Positions 1 to 7,590 of a stretch of DNA of 20,434 bases are shown piece after piece; positions within the stretch are counted from its first letter, which is position 1; each line of letters opens with the position of its first letter. Origin of the DNA: a virus; the IMG/VR virus record IMGVR_UViG_3300018080_000687, positions 1-20,434 of that record. One strand, written 5' to 3'. The translations under genes and the position numbers were made by a program. The notes beneath the pieces were generated by a model. It was not told the DNA's origin and did not search any database. It was given only the letters and a program-made list of their open reading frames with translations.

Positions 1-417
1 AACACCAGCGCCGTGGGCGTCACGATCAAGGAGCCGTGGACCCGCGGTCGTCAGATCGCGTTCCTGCTGATGGGCGGCGCGCAGGCTGCGACCGTCGACG
101 GCAAGATGGAGATCCAGGGTCTTCAGCGTGACGACGGCACGACGTGGGCGACGCTCAAGGAGTACGACGGCTCGACGGACCTCGAGTTCACCGTCACGCT
201 TCTCGATGACGCGGGTGACTTCGAGAACGGTCTCGTTCTCGGCACGATCCCGCTGTCGCACGTCGACTCCGAGACGTACTCGGCGATCCGCGTCAAGTAC
301 ACCGAGGGTGGCAACGCCGCGTCTCTCATCTGCGTCGGCTACGTCATCTACGACCTGTTCGAGAAGCCGTCCGGCATGACCGACGACCTCTTCTCGAAGT
401 GCCGCTACGCGAGCTAG
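1..417 (+). CDS. Virion structural protein, 5'-truncated (possible head decoration protein)
   Basis: The frame is open from base 1 and stops with TAG at 415-417. At least 138 residues are visible and the true start lies upstream of the window. A GTG at base 13 is the first possible internal start, but the codons before it stay in frame, so I treat the gene as cut by the window edge. The visible protein is rich in short beta-type segments, with a WTRGRQIAF segment near the start and a DLFEKPSGMTDDLF segment near the end, and it has no signal peptide or membrane span. Its place just ahead of the head-tail connectors fits a small capsid-associated or decoration protein. That role is inferred from position only; I do not recognise the family with certainty. 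Confidence 0.7.
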   Translation, partial: NTSAVGVTIKEPWTRGRQIAFLLMGGAQAATVDGKMEIQGLQRDDGTTWATLKEYDGSTDLEFTVTLLDDAGDFENGLVLGTIPLSHVDSETYSAIRVKYTEGGNAASLICVGYVIYDLFEKPSGMTDDLFSKCRYAS

Positions 418-420
418 CGG

Positions 421-570
421 ATGACTGACAACCCGCGCGACCGGACCGGCGTCGGTGACGGCTACGTGGCACCCGTGCCACCGAACCGTGAGGCACCTCC
501 GCGTGTCGTCGCCGTCGTCCGTACTCCGGTCGCTCGGGTTGGCCTCAAGCATGACAAGGAGCGAAGCTGA
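421..570 (+). CDS. Small hypothetical protein, 49 aa
   Basis: A short frame starts at ATG 421, three bases after the preceding TAG, and ends at TGA 568-570, which overlaps the next gene's ATG in a TGATG junction. It begins MTDNPRDRTG and ends GLKHDKERS. The middle is rich in proline, valine and arginine, with no hydrophobic span. I see no clear Shine-Dalgarno sequence, so it would depend on coupling with the gene before it. It fills an otherwise empty 150-base gap exactly and keeps the overlapping junction style of the cluster, which is the main reason to believe it. It also carries AAGGAGCG, the ribosome binding site of the next gene. Function unknown. Confidence 0.5.
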   Translation: MTDNPRDRTGVGDGYVAPVPPNREAPPRVVAVVRTPVARVGLKHDKERS

Positions 571-926
571 TGGGAACCCCGCGCATCGACACACTCACCT
601 TGATCGTCGGCTCAACGAGGCCGTTCGACGTTGAGCTCGTGGACAAGGACGATGCGGAGCTCTCACTCGCTGGTGTTACACGCGCGACGCTCCGGATCGC
701 GACGTCTCTCTCGGCCACCGCCGACATCCTGTCGCTGGACACGGACGAAGGGGATCTCGCAATCGGGACCGGCAAGCTGACAGGCACCATGACACAAGCG
801 CAAGCGGACGCACTCACGACAGGGATCCATATCTGTGAGTGCGCGTTGCTCATCGGGTCCGGGTGGCAACACACGGACCTCTTTCACGTTCACGTGCGAC
901 CGGCTGTCGCGGAGCACCTCTCATGA
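570..926 (+). CDS. Small beta-rich virion protein, 118 aa
   Basis: It starts at ATG 570, overlapping the previous stop, with AAGGAG at 555-560 upstream, and ends at TGA 924-926 inside the ATGA junction with the connector gene. Residues 7-50 have the pattern of phage Ig-like or BppU-type N-terminal domains: DTLTLIVGSTRPFDVEL, then a polar turn, then GVTRATLRIA. A second set of strands follows (ICECALLIG, HTDLFHVHVRP). Such small proteins are common between capsid and connector genes. I infer a structural role, perhaps capsid decoration or support of the connector, but nothing in the sequence shows it directly. The GC-rich reverse-strand frames over this region look like shadows. Confidence 0.7.
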   Translation: MGTPRIDTLTLIVGSTRPFDVELVDKDDAELSLAGVTRATLRIATSLSATADILSLDTDEGDLAIGTGKLTGTMTQAQADALTTGIHICECALLIGSGWQHTDLFHVHVRPAVAEHLS

Positions 927-1462
927 TCTCCATGGCCATCCTACGGAAGGCTCTCAAGTGGTCGCCCGAGCGCGAGGACGAACTCGAGATGCTTCGCGAC
1001 TCGGTCGTCGAGCTATGGGAAGAGGTCACGGGTCTCAAGTGGAATACCCGCGCAGCGCACGAACAGACGGTGGTCACGTCGCTGAACGCGACGTCGATCC
1101 TGCTCGAGCTTCTCCCGGTCGGGACGATCGCATCGGTCTACGAGAAGAACAAAGGCGACAGCTCGTGGGTCCTCGTCGACGAGGACGCGTACGAGCTCAT
1201 CGGTCGACGCACGCTGGAGCGTATCGACGGTGACATCTGGCTCGACTACGTGAAGGTGACGTACGCAGGTGGAACGGACGACGCTGACGCGATCATCAAG
1301 CGCGCTCTCATCGCACAGGTGAAGTTCGAGAGTACGCGGCTCGATGGCGAGGACCAGGCCGTCGAGAGCAAGAGCGTGGGTAAGTCCACAACGAAGCTCC
1401 TGCGTCCGGACCTTCACCCGTTCTTCCGCAAGGTCGCAAGGCAGAAGGGTCGCAAGGCGTGA
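923..1462 (+). CDS. Head-tail connector protein, HK97 gp6-like
   Basis: I chose ATG 923 because it overlaps the preceding TGA (ATGA). A longer frame opening at 839 would run deep into the previous gene. The product is 179 residues. The N-terminal half is helical (about residues 10-35, EREDELEMLRDSVVELWEEV). A beta-rich middle follows, with VKVTYAGGTDDAD near residue 115, and then a final helix (IIKRALIAQVKFE). The segment V-T-Y-x-G-G followed by an alanine-rich helix is characteristic of gp6-like connectors, which form the ring below the portal that completes the head. The order connector, gp10-like protein, terminator candidate, major tail protein is the classic siphophage order and supports the call. 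Confidence 0.75.
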   Translation: MISMAILRKALKWSPEREDELEMLRDSVVELWEEVTGLKWNTRAAHEQTVVTSLNATSILLELLPVGTIASVYEKNKGDSSWVLVDEDAYELIGRRTLERIDGDIWLDYVKVTYAGGTDDADAIIKRALIAQVKFESTRLDGEDQAVESKSVGKSTTKLLRPDLHPFFRKVARQKGRKA

Positions 1463-2124
1463 GCGACGAATTCGACATTCGCCTGACTCCTGAGACCGTC
1501 CACAGCATGCGACGCTTGCGGGCGACGCTCGGCCCTGAGAAGTTCGCAACATCGATGGACAACTTCTTTGAGGGGATGGCTCAGAAGGCAGCGGGTCACA
1601 TCTCGACCACGATGCTCTCAGGCCAGCGCCTCAACCGCCGGACGGGTAACCTGGCCAGATCCATCGTAGGGCGGGCTGCACGGCTCGGGAAGGCCCCTGG
1701 GATGCGCGTAGGTGTATTCCGTGGTGCCGCAGCCTCGGACTACGCACGGATCCAGGAGGAGGGCGGGACGGTCAAGGCAAAGCCAGGCAAGGCCCTGGCC
1801 ATCCCGATGGACGCGGCCAAGACTCCGGCCGGCGTTCCGAGATGGGAGTCGCCGCGTGACGCGCCGGTCGATCTGAAGCTCGTCCCGTTCACCAAGGGCG
1901 GCGCAGGGAAGGCCGGTCTGTTCGACGAGAAGACGATCGGCGAGGACGGCGATCTCTCGAAGGCCAAGATGTACTACCTCATCGTCAAGAAGGTGCGCAT
2001 CCGCGGGAAGCACTATCTCCGTGACGGGTTCCGCAACTTCATGCCGACGACGGTCGAGGAGCTGGGGCTGTTCGTTGCGAATCGCTTCCGCTCGGCGTTC
2101 TGGAAAGGCGGGATGTTCAAGTGA
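1459..2124 (+). CDS. Head-tail joining / tail component protein, HK97 gp10-like
   Basis: It starts at GTG 1459 in a GTGA overlap with the connector stop and yields 221 residues. The family signature is visible: RRTGNLARSI at about residues 60-69, then YARIQEEGGTVKAK at about 94-107, then KALAIPM. In gp10-like proteins this is the sequence in which a tyrosine or alanine-containing strand leads to an E-x-G-G turn. The C-terminal part (YLRDGFRNFMPTTVEELG) matches the usual final helix of the family. The protein joins the completed head to the tail. It ends at TGA 2122-2124, overlapping the next GTG. The inserted stretch at about residues 120-165 is longer than in the shortest family members. Confidence 0.75.
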   Translation: MSDEFDIRLTPETVHSMRRLRATLGPEKFATSMDNFFEGMAQKAAGHISTTMLSGQRLNRRTGNLARSIVGRAARLGKAPGMRVGVFRGAAASDYARIQEEGGTVKAKPGKALAIPMDAAKTPAGVPRWESPRDAPVDLKLVPFTKGGAGKAGLFDEKTIGEDGDLSKAKMYYLIVKKVRIRGKHYLRDGFRNFMPTTVEELGLFVANRFRSAFWKGGMFK

Positions 2125-2558
2125 GCGCGTTCCGAACGATGATGGACACGTTCCTTGAGTTAGCGAAGTCCGTTCGCTCTGGCGCGTACTTCGCAAAGCG
2201 GGGTGCGATCATCTGGGTGGCGCACCCGTGGGAAGCGTCAGGTAAGGATCGCGCAATCTCGATCCAGGTGGACGAGGGGTCGCTGCTGCCGAACGAGATG
2301 GGCATGAGGCAGACCGCGGTGACGATGGAGATCGCCGCGCCGATGCCGCACCCTGAGGAGATCGCAGCGATCGACAGCGCACTCGAGGATGAGATGATCA
2401 CCGACGCGGTGTGGATCCTTGAGGCCATTCTCAGAAGGCAAGACGACCAGGGCGACCCGGTCGTTTTCAAGGTGGACCGAGACGCCCCGTTCGTCGAATG
2501 GCACGACGCGGAGTTGAAAGTCCAAGGACTTGTGGTGTACTTCAAGGCTACGTGCTAG
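2121..2558 (+). CDS. Tail terminator / tail completion protein candidate
   Basis: It starts at GTG 2121 in a GTGA overlap and ends at TAG 2556-2558, giving 145 residues. The order of predicted elements is an N-terminal helix (FRTMMDTFLELAKSV), a WVAHPWEASGKDRA segment, strands around TAVTMEIAAPMP, a helix (IDSALEDEMITDAVWILEAILR), and a final strand pair (WHDAELKVQGLVVYFKA). This alpha-beta arrangement and size fit the gpU-like terminators that cap the tail tube. Its place immediately before the major tail protein is where such a gene normally sits. No signature motif is visible, so the call rests on position, size and pattern. Its last codons and stop lie within the strong ribosome binding site of the next gene. 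Confidence 0.6.
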   Translation: MSAFRTMMDTFLELAKSVRSGAYFAKRGAIIWVAHPWEASGKDRAISIQVDEGSLLPNEMGMRQTAVTMEIAAPMPHPEEIAAIDSALEDEMITDAVWILEAILRRQDDQGDPVVFKVDRDAPFVEWHDAELKVQGLVVYFKATC

Positions 2559-2567
2559 GAGGCAGAC

Positions 2568-3656
2568 ATGAGCGTATCCGGCGCACAGGACTTTTGGGTC
2601 GTCGGTTCACGGCTGTATTTCCAGCAGGATGCGGTCGACAGTGTCGATCAGCCCTGGGTGGATCTCGGTGTGATCCAGACGGCGAACCCCAGTCTCGAGG
2701 TCGAGAAGGTCGAGCTGATGGACTCGGACGGTGGGCTCAAGAGCCTGGTGGACGAGGCCGTCACCGCGATGAACGAGACGTACGAGATCGTCTGCTCCAA
2801 CATCAGCGCGCGGAACCTCGCGTTCCTGATGATGGCGGAGCCGCCCACCTCGTTCACGCAGTCGGCCGCCGAGAAGGAGGTGACGCACGACTGTCCGAAG
2901 GTCGGCGGTCTCGTCAAGCTTCACGACTCGGACACCGACAACACCCTGCTGTTCAACATGCCGGTCATCACGGGCGTCATGTCGGCCGCGGTCTCGGGCG
3001 GTGTGCTCACCGAGAGTGCGATCACCGACATCGTCGCGTCGACGAAGACGATCACGGCCACGGGCGACCTGTCGAGCGACCTGTCGCCGGGTGATCAGTT
3101 CATCGTTCGTCGCACGGGTCTCGCGAACATTCTCAACGCGAAGACGTACACGGTCGTCACGGCGACGTACACGTCGTCCACGGCCATCGTCGTCGTCGAG
3201 ACTCCCGCGGCCGACGAGACCACGATCACGGGCACGATCGTCTACGCGGCGTCCGGCGACTCGGGCACGATCTACGATCAGGACACCGACTGGGAAGTCG
3301 TCAGCCTCGACCGCGGCTTCATCCGCATCATCGACGGTGGCGCGATCTCCGCGGACGGAACCGATGTCGTCGTGATCTTCCAGCTCAACGCGCTCAGCGG
3401 CGAGCGGACTTTCCTGCCTCAGACGATGGAGGACGTGATCAAGGGCGAGGCGCTCATCATGTGGTCGCGTGACAACCACGCCGATCAGACGGTGAGGCAG
3501 GCCCGCGTCTCGATCACGCCCGCGGGCGCCGCGCTGTCCGCGGACGACTTCTCCAACATCACCTTCACGGTGAAGGTGCTGAACGACATCACGGACGCCG
3601 ACGAGCCGGCCGGTCGCGTCCTTCACTTCAAGGGCACCGTGCCCGACGTTTCGTAG
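2568..3656 (+). CDS. Major tail protein (tail tube)
   Basis: ATG 2568 has a full AGGAGG at 2557-2562, the strongest ribosome binding site in the first half of the window, as expected for an abundant protein. The stop codon of the previous gene is part of that site. The product has 362 residues. It begins with GAQDFWVVGSRLYFQ, and residues 25-110 form a beta-rich N-terminal domain. Residues 154-227 read as a separate small beta domain (SPGDQFIVRRTG, then KTYTVV, then STAIVVVETP, then TTITGTIVY). The remainder returns to tube-type strands, ending HFKGTVPDVS. Tube proteins of siphophages often carry one such inserted or appended Ig-like domain on the tail surface. Size, strong translation signal and position before the chaperone genes make this the best tube candidate. 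Confidence 0.8.
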   Translation: MSVSGAQDFWVVGSRLYFQQDAVDSVDQPWVDLGVIQTANPSLEVEKVELMDSDGGLKSLVDEAVTAMNETYEIVCSNISARNLAFLMMAEPPTSFTQSAAEKEVTHDCPKVGGLVKLHDSDTDNTLLFNMPVITGVMSAAVSGGVLTESAITDIVASTKTITATGDLSSDLSPGDQFIVRRTGLANILNAKTYTVVTATYTSSTAIVVVETPAADETTITGTIVYAASGDSGTIYDQDTDWEVVSLDRGFIRIIDGGAISADGTDVVVIFQLNALSGERTFLPQTMEDVIKGEALIMWSRDNHADQTVRQARVSITPAGAALSADDFSNITFTVKVLNDITDADEPAGRVLHFKGTVPDVS

Positions 3657-3677
3657 TGTAGGAAGGCCCCGTTCGCG

Positions 3678-3757
3678 CTCGGCTCCGGAGTGCCGAGTTA
3701 GGCCATCGAGGGCAGCGTAGCGAACGACGCTGCTCTCACTTCTCTCACACTCCGGAG
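3678..3757 (+). promoter_or_regulatory. Structured leader between tube and chaperone genes
   Basis: The gap 3657-3763 has no gene. It holds two hairpins: CTCGGC/GCCGAG (3678-3683 with 3692-3697, loop of 8) and GCAGCGT/ACGCTGC (3712-3718 with 3727-3733, loop of 8). Neither is followed by a T-run, so they are not simple terminators; they may attenuate transcription or protect the tube mRNA end. The top of the first hairpin (3683-3692) is complementary over 10 bases to 3748-3757, which contains the GGAG ribosome binding site of the chaperone gene. The palindrome CTCCGGAG occurs in both places. Confidence 0.5.
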
Positions 3758-3763
3758 ACAGGG

Positions 3764-4288
3764 ATGACTGACGAGACGAAAGACGAGGTGAAGGACCTCG
3801 AGATCATCTTCCCGCAAGGGCGGGTGATCGAGCTCATGGACGACGTTACGGTGAGGGTGATGCCGATGGGCTTCATCCACATCCGACGCTTCTCGGATGA
3901 CCTCGCAAGAGTCGCGGCGGCGATCATGGACGCCGTCGAGATCGACCCAACGAAGTCCGAGACAGAGATCGGCGCGTACATCGCCGCGCAGGCGATCCCA
4001 CTGCTGATGGGAAACTGCGTTGAGATGATCTCGGCTTGCCTCGTGTTCGAGAAGGGAGGTGAACTGGCTCATGCGGACCTCAACCGCCTGCCGCACTACT
4101 ACGCACCTCCGATCATCGAGGCGTGGCTCGACGAGTCGTTCGGGTCAGAGGAGAAGCGAAGCCCTTGGGTGAGGGCGATCAACCAGGTGATCGCCCGAGT
4201 CACGGGGAACGAGAAGTTTCAGATCTCGGGGACGCTGTCCAAGCTCTGGTCTTCGCTGGCCACCAAGCTTCCGACATCTTCCGAGTGA
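3764..4288 (+). CDS. Tail assembly chaperone, G analogue
   Basis: It starts at ATG 3764 with CCGGAG at 3752-3757 and yields 174 residues, ending at TGA 4286-4288. It has an acidic start (MTDETKDEVKDLEI), then FPQGRVIELMDDVTVRVMPM. A helical body follows, with YYAPPIIEAWLDESFG near residue 112. It sits between the tube gene and the tape measure, the fixed position of the chaperones that bind the tape measure and recruit tube subunits in lambda-like tails. A second frame, shifted by -1, stays open past the stop and carries the T-like part. The usual G to G-T extension by frameshifting is therefore possible, but I see no canonical slippery heptamer (see findings). Confidence 0.75.
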   Translation: MTDETKDEVKDLEIIFPQGRVIELMDDVTVRVMPMGFIHIRRFSDDLARVAAAIMDAVEIDPTKSETEIGAYIAAQAIPLLMGNCVEMISACLVFEKGGELAHADLNRLPHYYAPPIIEAWLDESFGSEEKRSPWVRAINQVIARVTGNEKFQISGTLSKLWSSLATKLPTSSE

Positions 4289-4476
4289 CGCAGGACGGTA
4301 TGCCGTACCGCGGGTGGACGTGGCCGCAATTCCTGTTCTACAGCGACCGTACCCGCCGCGGGGTTGGACGGCTGATCGCGACGATGGCGCAAGGCCTTGT
4401 CGGTGGTGTCAGTGCGATACTCGACAAGGACGCCGGCAAAGAGTTCGCTCAGTGGCTTCGAGAGGTGCGGAAGTAA
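4285..4476 (+). CDS. Tail assembly chaperone, T analogue (separate start or -1 frameshift product)
   Basis: The frame is -1 relative to the preceding gene. It becomes protein-like from about RVTQDGMPYRGWTWPQF onward, with GVSAILDKDAGKEFAQWLREVRK at the end, and stops at TAA 4474-4476, directly abutting the tape measure ATG. Two readings are possible. As an independent gene it would start at GTG 4285, in a GTGA overlap like two other junctions here, giving 63 residues; ATG 4300 with AGGA upstream is another option. As in lambda G-T it could instead be reached by a -1 ribosomal frameshift somewhere before 4286. The frame is open upstream beyond 4123, so the upstream boundary cannot be fixed from sequence. 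Assigning it to the chaperone pair is reasonably safe; the mode of expression is not. Confidence 0.6.
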   Translation: MTQDGMPYRGWTWPQFLFYSDRTRRGVGRLIATMAQGLVGGVSAILDKDAGKEFAQWLREVRK

Positions 4477-7400
4477 ATGGCCGAAGAACGCATCAGCATC
4501 CTCGCGTATCTCAAGGATAAGGTGAGCCCCAAGGTCGGCAAGATCGCGACCGGGGTGAAGTACCTTGGGAAGACGCTGAAGGTCGTGGGGACTGCTGGTG
4601 CGAAGTCCTTCGGGATGCTCGGCCGTGTGCTCAAGTCCATCAAGGGCCAGATCTTCAACCTTCGCAACCTCATGGGCGGCGCTGCGGTCGGCGTTGTCGT
4701 CAAGCAGTTCGCTTCGTTCGAGCGTGAGATGGCTAACGTCTACACGCTGCTCGACGACGCGCCGGCCCACATGGAGAACTTCGAGAGGGGCGTCAAGCAT
4801 CTCGCCAAAACCACTGGCGAGTCCATGGACGATCTCGCGAAGGCGCTCTTTGATGCGATCTCCGCAGGCGTTGCGCCAGGCGGTGCGATCCAGTTCCTAG
4901 AGAAGGCCGCGAAGCTGGCGATCGCTGGCAACACCGACATCGCTAACTCCACTAAGGGCCTCGTCGCAGTCTTGAACTCGTACAGCCTGGGCGTCGAGCA
5001 CGCTGAAGACGTCAGCGACTCGCTGTTCAAGGCGATGAAGGGCGGCATCACGACCATCGAGCGCATGGCCGCGTCGATGGGCATGATCGCCCCGGCCGCA
5101 GCCCTAGCTGGCATCTCCTACGATGAGATGAACGCGGCCCTTGCGACGATCACCAAGACTGCCATGCCGACCGAGCAAGCGGTCACCGCCTTGCTCAACA
5201 CGATCACCGTGTTGCTCGGCCCGCAGGAGGACTCGCTTAAGCTCGCCGAGCAGCTTGCGAAGAAGTTCCCCGAGCTCAACTTCGAGCTCTCGATCGCCTC
5301 GCTTCGTACGAAGGGGCTCGCGAGGTGGTTCGCCGATCTCGCCACCGCCACCGGCGAAGACGCCGAGGTGATGAAGAAACTGATCCCGAACATCCGCGCC
5401 TACAAGGGCGTCGCGGTCCTCGCCGCGAATGGCGCGAAGGTGCTCGGGCAGATGATCGAGGAGCAAGGTAGGAAAGCTGGCACCACGGCGCGTGAGTTCA
5501 AGAAGGTCGAGATCACGCTGATGCATCAGATGAAGCAGCTCAAGGCAACGTTCCTTGTGCTTCTCATCGAGATCGGGGCGGCGATGAAGCCGTTCCTCGA
5601 GAGCACCATCGGGAAGCTGCGGGCTGCGATCGACTACGTCACAACGCAGCGTGCGACGATCCAGGCGTGGGTCACACAGATCATACGCACCGCAAAGCAG
5701 CTCGTGACGATCGTTAAGACGCTGGTCGCGCAGCTCGATATCGTTCCGGCGCTCGTGAACTCGGTCGTCGTAGGGATGACCATCCTCGTCCGCGTGTTCT
5801 GGGCGGCTCTTCCGATGTTGCTCACGACGATCACGCTCATCGGTAAGCAGCTTGGGTTTGCGCTGATGACCGCGCTCATCGGGGCGAGCAAGGAACGGTT
5901 CGCAAAGGACCTCGCGTCAGGGAACACGACGTGGGCTGGCGAGATCGCCGCGAAGCTCGGCCTCGGCGCGGACAAGGTTGCGGAGCTGCGGGCGTACGGG
6001 AAGGAGATCAACCGGCTCGAGCAGGCGCTTCAGAACTTGATCAGAGCGAAAGAGGCCGCAGCTCGTGCTGGTGCCCCGACGAAGCAAGAACGTGACATGT
6101 ACGACATGGGTCTTCAGCCGACGAAGACCGGGAACAAAGCCGTCGACGAGCAGCTGGCCCTCAACAAGCTGGCTCGCTTCGACCCAGAGGCGCTTGCGCA
6201 GAAGATCGCAACGGCCTCAGCGCGGATCGCAGAGCTTCGTGAGGAGCTCGGCGGGGCCATCACGGACGGCACCCTCGACGCGGACAAGGAACGCTTGCGT
6301 GAGCAGTCGGCCGAGTTCATCAAGGACGTTGGTACAGCCATAGCCGAAGAGCTCCCTGGCCTCACGCACGGCCTCGCCCCAGAGTCACGAGCGGCGATCA
6401 ACCGACTCATGGATATGTGGGGTCAGCAGTTCAACGATCGCCTCAAAGAGGCCGCAGGTAAGGACGCAACTGCGAACCTGATCAAGGTGCTCAAGAAGAC
6501 GATCACCGATGTCTCGGCTGAGGTCGCAGCCACCGGCTCGGAGATGGGTGGTGCGTTCGGAGGGATCTTCAGCGGCTTGCTCGGCGGGGACGACACCGGG
6601 CTGTCTGGACCACCCTCCATCAACATCGAGAAGACCGTCGAGGGGATCAAGGAGCAGTTCACCATCCTCGAGGAGCGGATGGAGCTGTTCCGACAGCGCC
6701 GCGATGAGGCGCGGGGGATGGAAGAGGACGGGGTCATCTTCTCGTCCGAGGCGTTGCGGATGGAGACTGAGGCGCTCGCGAAGATGAAGGAGGAACTCGC
6801 GTCTTTCGACGGGGTCCTCGAGATGTTCATCGGTCGCGCGAACGAAGCTGACGCAGCCACGCTCAAGCAAGAGCTGCGAGACGTTCTGGACAAGCTCGAG
6901 AAGATCCGCAAGGAGATGAAGGACGACAAGCCGAAGGGGAACTTCCTCACGGGGCTTGCGAGCGGGGCGAAGAAAGCGGCCGAGCAGCTTGGGGATCTCA
7001 AGACGCTCGGAGCCGCCGTTGGGGCGAGCCTCGTCAACGATCTCAGCGACTTCTTCGTGAACATGTTCGACAAGGGGTCGCAGTCGTTCGAGGACTTCCT
7101 GAAGACGTTCCTCAAGGGCATCGCAAAGATGATCGCGAAGGCTCTCATCGCGAGGGCGATCATGTCGGCCTTCGGGTGGTCGAGCGCGAACAAGGGTGGA
7201 CGGATGGGGTTCGCCATCGGCGGCCCGGTCCCTGGCCCGGACGTGAACCAGGACGTCATCCCTGCGATGCTCACACCAGGCGAGTTCGTGATCCCTCGGA
7301 AGTCGGTCGAGCATTACGGCGCAGGGGCCATGGAAGCGATCAGGCGTCGGATGTTGCCACGGTCGTCGCTCGCAACGCATGGACGGCCGTCACCTCGTGT

Positions 7401-7590
7401 CGTCAAGCGTGAGTTTGCGACAGGCGGTGAGGTCGTCGGTGATGACGGGCCGATGGTTCAACGCGCAGTGGTCGTTGCGGACGAAGAGTCCTTCGGTCAT
7501 CTGCTTGCGGGAGGACGTCGAGCGATGATGGACTTCTTCGGTACGAACGCCGATGAGATCAGGCGTGTCCTCGGAGGGGCGCCAGCATGA
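4477..7590 (+). CDS. Tail tape measure protein (TP901 family)
   Basis: It starts at ATG 4477 directly after the previous TAA and yields 1037 residues, the longest gene in the window. Residues 1-65 are basic and amphipathic. Residues 70-270 match the TP901-type core: FEREMANVYTLL, then LAKTTGESMDDLAKALFD, then GNTDIANSTKGLVAVLNSY, then GISYDEMNAALATITKT. A long hydrophobic stretch at about 428-468 (VVVGMTILVRVFWAALPMLL) is a membrane-span candidate. Charged helical, coiled-coil-like stretches flank residues 500-640 and 690-790. The C-terminus has the helix SFEDFLKTFLKGIAKMI (about 870-886) and the glycine motif GFAIGGPVPGPD with IPAMLTPGEFVI (about 909-936) common to many tape measures. The usual scale of roughly 0.15 nm per residue would give a tail near 150 nm. 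It sets tail length and is ejected ahead of the DNA. Confidence 0.92.
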   Translation: MAEERISILAYLKDKVSPKVGKIATGVKYLGKTLKVVGTAGAKSFGMLGRVLKSIKGQIFNLRNLMGGAAVGVVVKQFASFEREMANVYTLLDDAPAHMENFERGVKHLAKTTGESMDDLAKALFDAISAGVAPGGAIQFLEKAAKLAIAGNTDIANSTKGLVAVLNSYSLGVEHAEDVSDSLFKAMKGGITTIERMAASMGMIAPAAALAGISYDEMNAALATITKTAMPTEQAVTALLNTITVLLGPQEDSLKLAEQLAKKFPELNFELSIASLRTKGLARWFADLATATGEDAEVMKKLIPNIRAYKGVAVLAANGAKVLGQMIEEQGRKAGTTAREFKKVEITLMHQMKQLKATFLVLLIEIGAAMKPFLESTIGKLRAAIDYVTTQRATIQAWVTQIIRTAKQLVTIVKTLVAQLDIVPALVNSVVVGMTILVRVFWAALPMLLTTITLIGKQLGFALMTALIGASKERFAKDLASGNTTWAGEIAAKLGLGADKVAELRAYGKEINRLEQALQNLIRAKEAAARAGAPTKQERDMYDMGLQPTKTGNKAVDEQLALNKLARFDPEALAQKIATASARIAELREELGGAITDGTLDADKERLREQSAEFIKDVGTAIAEELPGLTHGLAPESRAAINRLMDMWGQQFNDRLKEAAGKDATANLIKVLKKTITDVSAEVAATGSEMGGAFGGIFSGLLGGDDTGLSGPPSINIEKTVEGIKEQFTILEERMELFRQRRDEARGMEEDGVIFSSEALRMETEALAKMKEELASFDGVLEMFIGRANEADAATLKQELRDVLDKLEKIRKEMKDDKPKGNFLTGLASGAKKAAEQLGDLKTLGAAVGASLVNDLSDFFVNMFDKGSQSFEDFLKTFLKGIAKMIAKALIARAIMSAFGWSSANKGGRMGFAIGGPVPGPDVNQDVIPAMLTPGEFVIPRKSVEHYGAGAMEAIRRRMLPRSSLATHGRPSPRVVKREFATGGEVVGDDGPMVQRAVVVADEESFGHLLAGGRRAMMDFFGTNADEIRRVLGGAPA

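Noticed and set aside
839-922. Upstream extension of the gp6-like connector to base 839.
   Set aside because: It would run through the end of the preceding gene; ATG 923 forms the usual ATGA junction and begins the family-like part.
2607-3626. Long reverse-strand open frame (339 codons) opposite the tail tube gene.
   Set aside because: Its translation is dominated by Arg, Asp, Val and His, typical of the antisense of a GC-rich gene. It has no ribosome binding site, and the forward frame has strong signals.
3678-3733. The two leader hairpins as intrinsic terminators.
   Set aside because: Neither is followed by a T-run; the bases after the second are mixed C/T. A regulatory leader is the better description.
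4123-4284. Start of the T-like frame at GTG 4123.
   Set aside because: Translation from there is charged and proline-rich noise opposite a solid G frame; protein-like sequence begins near 4285. The frame is open upstream only because of base composition.
6385-7380. Reverse-strand open frame (331 codons) opposite the tape measure.
   Set aside because: It is rich in Arg, Leu and Glu from antisense codon bias, and the forward frame has TP901 and glycine-motif signatures.
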